From Nocardiopsis_B sediminis (GTDB taxonomy: Bacteria; Actinomycetota; Actinomycetes; Streptosporangiales; Streptosporangiaceae): DNA of 64,000 nt. The translations under genes were made by a program, and so were the position numbers. The stretch's first letter is position 1; each line of letters begins with the position of its first letter. The notes beneath the pieces are model-generated. The model was not told the DNA's origin. It worked only from the letters and a program-made list of their open reading frames with translations, and made no database searches. The stretch lies in the NCBI RefSeq assembly GCF_042650565.1, contig NZ_JBHSBH010000005.1, forward strand, positions 1 to 64,000, given 5' to 3'. This document shows, piece by piece, positions 54,036-63,000 of the stretch.

Positions 54036-57000
54036 CGTCCACCGCCCAGCAGGTCGACGGTGCCCGAAGCGAAGCGTTGCAGCATGTAGAACCGCATCAG
54101 CATGCCGTCGTACCAGCCCTCCCGGTCGAGCCGGAGGAATTCGGGGCGCAATGCGTAGATCGCGTGTTCCAGCCATTGCGCGTCGCGCGCTGTCAGCGGG
54201 TTGGCGATCCATTGGTCGTTCTCGAAGTCGTAGAAGGTTTCCATGGTTTCGGTGTGAACAAAGCCGCCCAGGTCCGATGGGGCATAGGGCTCGTTGTCCT
54301 CGATCACCCAGCCGGAGCCGTGGTCGATGCCGACGACCGTCCCGTGGCCGGTGTACAGCACGTTTCCGGGATTGCGGTCGCTGTTGGCGATGAGGACGTC
54401 CAGCAGCCCCAGTCGGCGCCCGGACACCGTTTCGGTGAGTTCGGAGCGGGGATGGTCGGGCTGGGTGGACCCCGGACTGCCGTCCATGTAGTGCATGTAC
54501 AACTCGCTGGAGCCGACCCGGTAGACGCCGGGGACCTCGGCGCCGATGGTGCGGCCGACCAGTGAGGCGAGTTGCTCGGCGTCGGCGCGCTGGCGGGCCG
54601 ATTCCCGTTCGTTGGCGACGAACTCGGGGTCGATTTCGGGATCCGAGGTGAATTCGGTGTCCTCGGTGACCTTGTGGACCGCCAGCGTGCCATCGCCGAA
54701 CCGCACGAGTTCGGTGAGTTCGCCCGATCCTCCTCCCTCGCTGAACGCCTGCCGTCCGGTGATACCGGTTTGCGCGGAGGCGATCAGGTCGTCGATCCCG
54801 TTGGAGGACCCGTGCCATCTGACGGGTTCCGCCTGGGTATGGCTCTCCGCTGTCTGCCGCCACTGCGCCGGCGCCGTGCCCGCGGGGCCCTGACCGGAGG
54901 GGCCGCCCTCCGCGCTGTGGCCGCCGGTGTCGTGGCCGTGGCGGTGGCTCCGGTGGTGGCCCGCCATGAAGACCTGGGTCTGCGCGTCTTCGGCGGAGTG
55001 GTGCCCGATGTCCTCCAGCCCGTACCTGTAGGTGAGATCGGCGACGACGTCCTCGACCGTCCGGGGCTGCTCCTTGGCCGACTTCGGGTCGGCCAGAGCG
55101 CTGAAGTCCGGTGTGACCGGGGGGTTGCCGCCCCACGGATCGCTCGGGTCGACGGGCGTGGCCGGTCCCGGCGACGGCTCCGGGGAGGAGGCGTACAGGT
55201 CGCCGGCGTCCGCATCGTCGTCCCGTGCGGTGCGCTCCCGCTCGTTCACCCCGTCCGTGCCGTGGGTGGTACCCGCCGGGCCGGCGGACCGGCCACCGCC
55301 ATCGGTCCGCCCGCCACCGGATCGCGAGGTCTGCGTGGAGCCGGAGGACGCGGGCGCCTGGCCGCCCGTCCCAGGTGCCGGGGCGTCGTCATCGTCGTCA
55401 TCGTCGCCGCGGCGGCCGAAGCGGCCGTGGACGTCGTCGCCGTCGTCGGGGTCGTTGTCGCTATCGCTGTCGCTGTCGTCGTCGCTGTCGCTCTCGTCGT
55501 GGTCGTCCCGCGGGTCATCGGCGGGGTGGGGGTGCCGGTGTGCCGGGGGCGCTGCGCGGTCGTGGCCCCCGTCGGACGCGGTTGCGGCATCGGTGACCTC
55601 AGCCGGACCCTCCGGCTCGGTGGCCGCGCCCTGCGACGTGGTGGCCGCGGGGTTGAGCGCACTGCTGAACAGTTCGGCGAAGCTCCCGCCGCGTTCGGGC
55701 TGCGGCGCCGGAAGCGGTCGCGGGAGGGCGTCGGCGGCTGTGGCGGATTCCGGCCGCAGAGGAGCCCGGGTAGGGGGCGGCTGCCGCACCGGCTCTGGGG
55801 ACAGCGGCGCGTCGTCGCCGCTCTCGGCCAGGCGCACGCCGTCGTGCCCCTCCGGCGCCCTGTCGTCGCCGACGCTGCCGCCCGGGTCCAGGGAGAAGTC
55901 GTCGTCCGCGGGATCACGCTCCGGCGTGGACGCATCCGCGTACACGTGCCCGTGCGGGCTCACCGGCGGTGAATCGGGGGATCGCCGGTGCGTTTCCCCC
56001 GTGGCCGCCCAGGGGTCGCGCGACCACGACGGCCGGTCGAACCGCGGATCGCCGTCCGCCCCCGACCGCAGGTAGGCGTCCGGAATCGCGAAGTCGTCGT
56101 CTGCGGTATCGGGCGCCCGCGTGAACGCATCCTCAGGCGCCCGCCCGCGCAGGGCTCCACCGGCGGTGAGCCGAGAGACCGCCTGCGTTTCCCCCTCGAT
56201 CTCCCCCGAGGGCGGCGGTCCGGCGTCGTCACCCCGGAACAGGTCCGCGCCGTTCAAACCGCCCGACATCATGAAGCGGTCGTCCCCGGACGGGGCCGGG
56301 GAGGCGTCGTCTCCGCGATCGGGCGTCGCCGATGCCGGCGTGCCCCCCGGAATCGGCGGGGGCGCGTGCTCGGGCACCGGAGGCAGCGGCGCAGTGGAGA
56401 CGACCTGCGGGGCGGGCTGCGTCGTGGACCCGTCCGCCGGCTGGGTCTTGGAGTCGTCCTTCGCTTCGGGCTTGGTCCGGACCTTGTCCCAGGCGTCATA
56501 GGCCCGCTTGGACTCGGTGCGCAGGCGGTCCACCACCGCGCGCTGGGCGTCATAGGCCGCCTGCGCCTCCTGGGTCCGTCCCGTGTCCCGGCTCAGGCGG
56601 GCATCGCGCAGCGCCCGTTCCCGCGCCGACAGCTCCAGCGATTCCCGGGCGGTCTCCCGGGCCGCGTTCCAGACGTCGAAGCCCTGGCGGAACTCGGCGT
56701 GCAGGCCGTCCGCCTTCTTGCGCTGGGTGCTGTAGGCCGTCCGCGCGTCGCTCAGGCGCTTCGGGTCGCCGCTCTGGTGCGCTTCCTCGACGCTTCGCAC
56801 GAGCTCCGGGAGCTTCTGGCGGGCGTCGAAGTAGGTCTTCTCCGTCTCGCCGAACTTCTCCTGGGCCGTGTACAGGGCGTCCCACAGCTCCTTGTGCGTC
56901 TCGACGCCGTCCACGAGCCCCAGTTGGCGCGCCTGGTCGTGGTCGACCCAGGCGACGACCTCGGCGTCGACCTCGGCCATGCCGAGCTGGTCGGTCGAGA

Positions 57001-60000
57001 ACCCCATGTGGCGGATCTGGGCCACGGGAGATTCCGCGGCGACCAGCCACGTCGTGGGGATCGCGACCAGGTAGGCGCGCTTGCTCGATGTGGGCGGGCG
57101 GTCGGGGTGGTCCGTGCGGGTGCTCTTCGCGGTCGCGGCGGTGGACGAGACGGACGTGGACTGCCCGTCGTTCGCCGAGCCCACCGGCCAGTTCTGGTTG
57201 GGGGCGGACCCGATCACACGCCCGGTCACGCCGCCGGAGGTACTGGCGGAGTGCTCCACCGCCGTCTCCTCCTTGTGGCCGCCCTGCCGGGAGCCGCCGT
57301 GGCCGGAGTCGACCGACACGTCGATCAGCCGCGCCCCCCGGGTACGGGGGACCGCGTGCAGGCGCCACTTGAGGTCGGCGAAGGTGATCACCCGGTCCCG
57401 GTACAGGTTCGGCAGGCCCGTCCCGCTGTTGGACGCGGGCGCGAAGTTCGCCGTCAGCGCCAGACCGGTCAGGGCGGCCGGGATGTTCTCCGCCCGGGGC
57501 CCCATCGCGTCCACCAGGTACTCGCGCGCCCCGCGGACCAGTTCGGGGACTGACGCGTCCTGCGGGGGCTGCCACCCCGACGCCCGAGCCGCCGCGATGT
57601 AGCCCGCCGCGGTGACCGCGGCCCCGTCGCCCGCGACCGCGAGCGCCTCCAGCCACGGCATCGGCGCCGATTCGGTGGCGCGTCGGCGCGTCTTGGCCGT
57701 CCAGTCCTGGGCCGCCGGGTCGAGGCGCTGGTTCGGTGAGGGCAGCGCGCGTGGCTCGCCCGCCTTGGGCGCCCGCGCACCGGAGCCGCTCTCCTCCACG
57801 AGGTAGGGGGCGGGGTAGAGCTCACTCATCCGCCCCGCGGGGGCCTCGGCGATGATGGCGTCATCGCGACCCTCGACCTCCAGATACAGGCGCAGCGCCG
57901 CATCGGTGCCCATGACGGCGTAGGGGCCGGTGATCGTGGTGTCGGCCGACTCGGTGATCGAGTCCCCCGTGTTCTGGGTGGTCGAGACACCGCCCGTGCG
58001 CGAGACGTCGCCTCCGGCGGGGAGGGACACCGGCCGGCTGTTGGGAGCCTCCGACGCCGGGCGCGCGTCGCCGTCGTGGGGCAGTGCGCCGATCAGCGTG
58101 AACTCGCCGCCGACGGTGGTGTCCTTCTTCTTGCCCGCCGATTCGGTGACATCGGTGGTGCGGGAGCGCGAATCGGTGAAGTCGGCCTTGGCCCCCACCC
58201 GGTCCACCTCGCTGCGCTGCCGGATGACGTCGACCGTGATCCTCCCGGACCTCGACGCGTGGACGGTGTGCGCGGGGCGGACCTTGACGTCGATGGGCAC
58301 CGCCCGTGCGGTGGCATCGTCCAACCCCCGGGTGAGGTGCTGGCCGACGCGCTGGAACAGCCCTTCACGGCTCGTCCCCGTCAGCTCCAGCCCTTCATCG
58401 GCCAACCGCTGCATGAGTGCGTCCACGACCGGCCCGGGGTCGGGGCCCTCGCGGCGGTGGCCCAGCCCGGAGAACCCGGACCGCGGCTGCCAGTCGGGCT
58501 GGAGCGCGTCGTGGCCCAGCAGCCGGGTGGGGACGGGGTTGCCGTCGGTGTCGGTCCCGATCGCGTCGTCGACCAGGCCGGCCGCATAGGCCTCGGATTC
58601 GGCGATGTAGCCGAACTCGCCGCCGGGGGCCTCGGTGTGCACGCCGTGGTGGGTGGCCGTGGAGGAGCGCCTCGGCACGGTCACGCCCAGCTTCCAGTCC
58701 TTCTTGGCCTCGGCCGCCTGGTCGAAGGACAGGTCGGCGGTGTAGGGGAAGGAGCCGCCCTGCGGGCCCACGGTGGTCGTCCGCGACACGGTGACCGAGT
58801 CGGATGTGCTCTTGGTGGTCGAGCGCGAATACGGCGTGAACGATACGCCGGGCATGGGGTTGGCGCGCTTCGCGGTGCCCACCGGGGGCTGCTCGGCCCC
58901 CGGGGGTGCCTCGTCGTTGGGGTTGTGCCGGAACCGGGCGGAGAAGGCAAGTGAGCGGGTGTGTCCGCCGTGGGTGCTCGTGGCGCCGATGCTCAGCTCG
59001 CCGCTGCTGGAGATCTCCACCGTGGTGGTGGGCATCGGGTCGTGCAGCCGGAAGGCGCCCCGGACAGCGCGGGTGACCAGGGTCGGCAGCCCGCGCCAGC
59101 GCCACGAGGTGTCCACCTGCATCAGGCCGCTGCGCAGCCCGAACCGCGACAGCAGCTGGGGCACGTTGCCGCTGAGCGTGGGCGACAGCAGCAGCTGGCG
59201 CAGGTAGTCGTGCGCCCCCCGGGACCGCCGCAGGAAGTCCTGGAACCCCGGGGTGGTGTCGGTGAGCAGCCGGTTGCCCAGCCGGTACAGGTCCGGTGCG
59301 GTCACCCTGTCGGGCGCGGTGGGCACCCCGTCCAGCGGATGGGGCGCCGGAGCCCGCCCGGTCCCCAGCACGAGCGCGCGGGCGTCGGCGGCCGACAGCC
59401 GGCGCGGCCCCGCGGGCGCGGCGGCGGTGTCCCCACCGGAGGCGGTCTTGGGAGCGGGACCGGTGGTCTCCCCGGTGGAGGCGGCGGGCGCCGAGGCCCG
59501 GCGCGTGCGGGGGGCGGGGGCCGGCGTGTTCTCCGTTGCGGGGGTCCGTGTCCCCGCGGTCCGGCCGGTGGTCCCGCCCGCTGTAGCGGCCCGGTCGGTG
59601 CCCGTGATGGGGGTGTCACGGGCGTCCGCGGGATCCACGTCCTTCCCGGCCGCGGACTCCACCTCCAGCCGCGCGTGGGGGCCCTGGATGGTGACGGCGT
59701 ACCCGTCGTAGGTGCTCCCGTCCGGCCCGGTGGCGGCGGTGGTACCGCCGTCGTCGATCACCGTCAGGTCGTCGGCCTTGCGGAACTTGGCGATCTTGGC
59801 GGTGAGGTTCAGGTCCCAGCGCCACACGTCGGTGTCGCCCGTGGTGGTGACCGAGGTCTCGGTCGACCCCTTGACCCCGTGCTCCTGGGAACGCCCGCGC
59901 GGCTGGGACACCTCGGCCACCGCGTTGAACATCCCGATGTTCTTGCGCAGGCCCGTCGCATCGGCCGCGGGGTCCCGGCCCTGCGTCCCGACGACGAACT

Positions 60001-63000
60001 GCTCGGTCCAGGTCTTCGTGCGGTCGCGCCCATCGGTGTGCCCGGCCGACCCCGACACCCCGGACCCGGTGCCCACCGTCGAGGTGCCCCCGAAGGTGCG
60101 CCCGGTGGCATCGGCGTGCAGCCGCACCGTCACGAACGGCGGGCGGAAGAAGCCGCCCCGGCTGGCGAGAGTGGGGTCGATGCTCGTGGTCTCGATCAGA
60201 TGCACGTCGACGCCCGGCCCCGTCCACTCGTCCAGGCGCTTCTCCAGGTGCTGTTCCAGGCCGGTGATCGCTTTCAGGATCTCGATGGTGTTGGCGACGG
60301 CCTGCTCGTAGTCGCGGCGCAGGAGCCAGCGCTCGCGCGGGGTGCGGCGGTCGTCGGGCCCGGCGCTGGGGCGGCGGGCATAGGTCGCCTTGGCCATGGT
60401 GTCGAGGTCGGGCACCACCAGGCCCGGGTGCTGGTCGGCGATCCCGGTCAGCACCGCCCGCGCGTACTCCTCGTACACGGTGCGGGGCCGCTGCGCGGGG
60501 CCACCGGTGACCGGCGCCGGAGCGGGCGCGGTCCGGTAGCGGCTGCCGTCCTGGTGGAGCACCTCGCGGGCGGTGGTGGCGCCCCAGTGGGCGGGGCGGT
60601 CCACGGTCAGGTGGTCGAAGCGGGGGGTGCGCCGTGCGGCGGCTTGAGGGGTGGGCTCGTCGAGGCCGGCCATGCGCCGGGCGTCGGACACCGCGATCTG
60701 CTCGATGGACCTCCCCGACGTCCGCATCAGCGTGCGGTCGCCCGAGAGCGTCGCGTAGAACACCCGGTCGACCTCGTAGGTCTCGACCTCGTCGGAGTGC
60801 GCCTTGGCCGTCCGGCCGCCCCCCGTATTGATCGCCCGGCTCGACGCGGCGTCGAGCTTGTCCGATACCTCGGCGTGGGGCATGTTGAAGCGGAGAACGC
60901 CCTTGAGCAGGGTCACCATCGCGCCCAGTCCGGCGCCGATCTTCAGGTTGGTCGAGCGCTTCGCCGCCAGGCCCGCTTCCTTGTCTCCCTTTCCACTGCG
61001 GCTGAAGGACGCCTTGTCCGGTGCGTCCTCGATCCGGGTCAGCTCCCGGGGGGCCGACCACATCGTGAGGACGCGGGTCTTGCCCTCCGCATCGGTGACC
61101 ACGGCCACCGGAGCCGGCCCGCGGTCCAGCGACGGCAGGATCTCCCGGAGGGCATCGGAGGTCGTGATGTCGTCCAGGTCGGCGCTGGTGGGGTGGTCGC
61201 GGTCGATGCCGAGCTGCTGACGGATCTGCCGCGTCAGGCCGTCGATGGGGTCGACGGCCAGCGGGTGCCCGCTGCCCACCCGGGTCCCCTGCGTGTCCTG
61301 GGTGCCCCGCGTGCGCGGCCCGCTGTCGAAGGGGTCGGGCAGGACGATGCGCGCCGGGGCGTCCTTGGCCGGGTCGGCGGCGGTGCCGCGGTCCTTGAGG
61401 CCGCCGGGGACCGACATGCTCAGCCCGTTCGGCTCGACCACGGACACGACCACCGCGTTCTCGGTCAGCTCGACATCGGACGTGCGGTCACCGTCAGGGA
61501 CGCGGTCCGCCGGCCCCTGGCGTCCTGCGCGCGACGGCCGCTGCGGAGTGGGCGGCGGATCGACGGTCAGCTCCACCCGCAGGGCGCTCATGAACTCCTC
61601 GGGCGTGCCCTTAAGCGCCACCTCGCTCTTGCTGGAGACGGTGTCACTGACGGAATAGCTGGTGGAGCGCTGGTTGTGGGTCCCGCTGAAGGAGAAGGTG
61701 AAAACGGGACCGGCGACGGGCGCATCGGCCGGGACCAGCCCGTAGGCGGTGACATTGAACGCCCCGCCGACGGCGGCCGTCGAGGTCGCCTGCCCCTTTC
61801 GCGAATCCTTGGTCTTGTGCTCCGCCGTGCTCTTGGTCTTGACGCTGGGGGCGCTGTCGGGACCGGTCGTCGCGGGTGCGGAGCCGGACGTCGAGGCGGG
61901 GTGCCAGGAATCGCCCTCGGGCGACAGCTTGAGGGTGACCGTCCGTTCTCCGCCCCGGCCCTTGATGGTGAAGGTGTGGCCGCCGGGGGCGAAGTAGGGC
62001 CGGGCATCGCGCGCGATGTCGGCGCGCACCTGCCGCTCGATCGCGTTGAGCTCGCCCGCGGTGAGCCGGCCGCTGAGGTCGCCGCGCGTCCCGCTGATCT
62101 CGGACCGGATCCGCGAGATGAGCCGGTCCGCGGCGGGGCCGATGAGCGGGGCGTCGATCTGCCCGCTCCTCAGCAGGTAGTTCAGCCTCCGGCCGCCGCC
62201 CCGGGTCGTCTGCGGGTCGGGCACGGAGCGGCCGCCCGTACCCCGCCCCGTTCCCGCGGGCCGCCGGCCACCGCCGCCACCCCCGGAGCGCGAGGCGTCG
62301 TTCAGCCCCTCGACCCACCGCACCCGCGCGGCGACACGGCCGTCTCCGTCTCCCGGGCGCCGGGGAGACGTGGTGCTCCCGCCCTGAGGCGGGGCCGTCG
62401 CGTCATCGCGGGCGGGGGGCGGTGGGGTGGCCTTCCGGCCCTCCAGGTCCCGCACCCGCGCGGCGACGTCGACGCTGCTCCGCTCGGAGGCACCGTCCCG
62501 CCGCTCCGGCGGCCGGTCCCCGGACACGGGGACGGCGGCCTCGCGGTCGTCGGTGTGCACGGACGTGTCATTTCGGCGCACGTCCGCCTCGTCGCCCTTC
62601 CGCGTGGTGACGGCGGGATCCTTCGGCGGCGCGGTCGGGTCGGTGTCCGGCTCGGGCGCCCCGGACCGCGGCCGCTCCACCGGCGGCACAGCGGAGTCCA
62701 CCTGCGGTTCGGCGTCCGCGGGCGGCTCGGGCGCCACCGGGGAGCGCAGGGGGGCGCCGGACTCCGTGTCGGCGCCGCGCTCGGCGGCCGGTGCGTCCTG
62801 CTCGCGGGCGTCCTGCTCGGGGACGGCGTCGTGCTCCGCGGCCTCGGCGCGCCGCCGCGCATCGGCGGCCCGGTCGCTCATGAGGTCGGCCAGCCGGTCG
62901 GCCTCCGCCGCGTCGACCTGACGGATCGCGGCCTCGGTCGCCATGGCCTCCACGCGCGAGGAGGTCGTCGCCCCATCGCCCACGGCGGCCTCCGCGGCCA

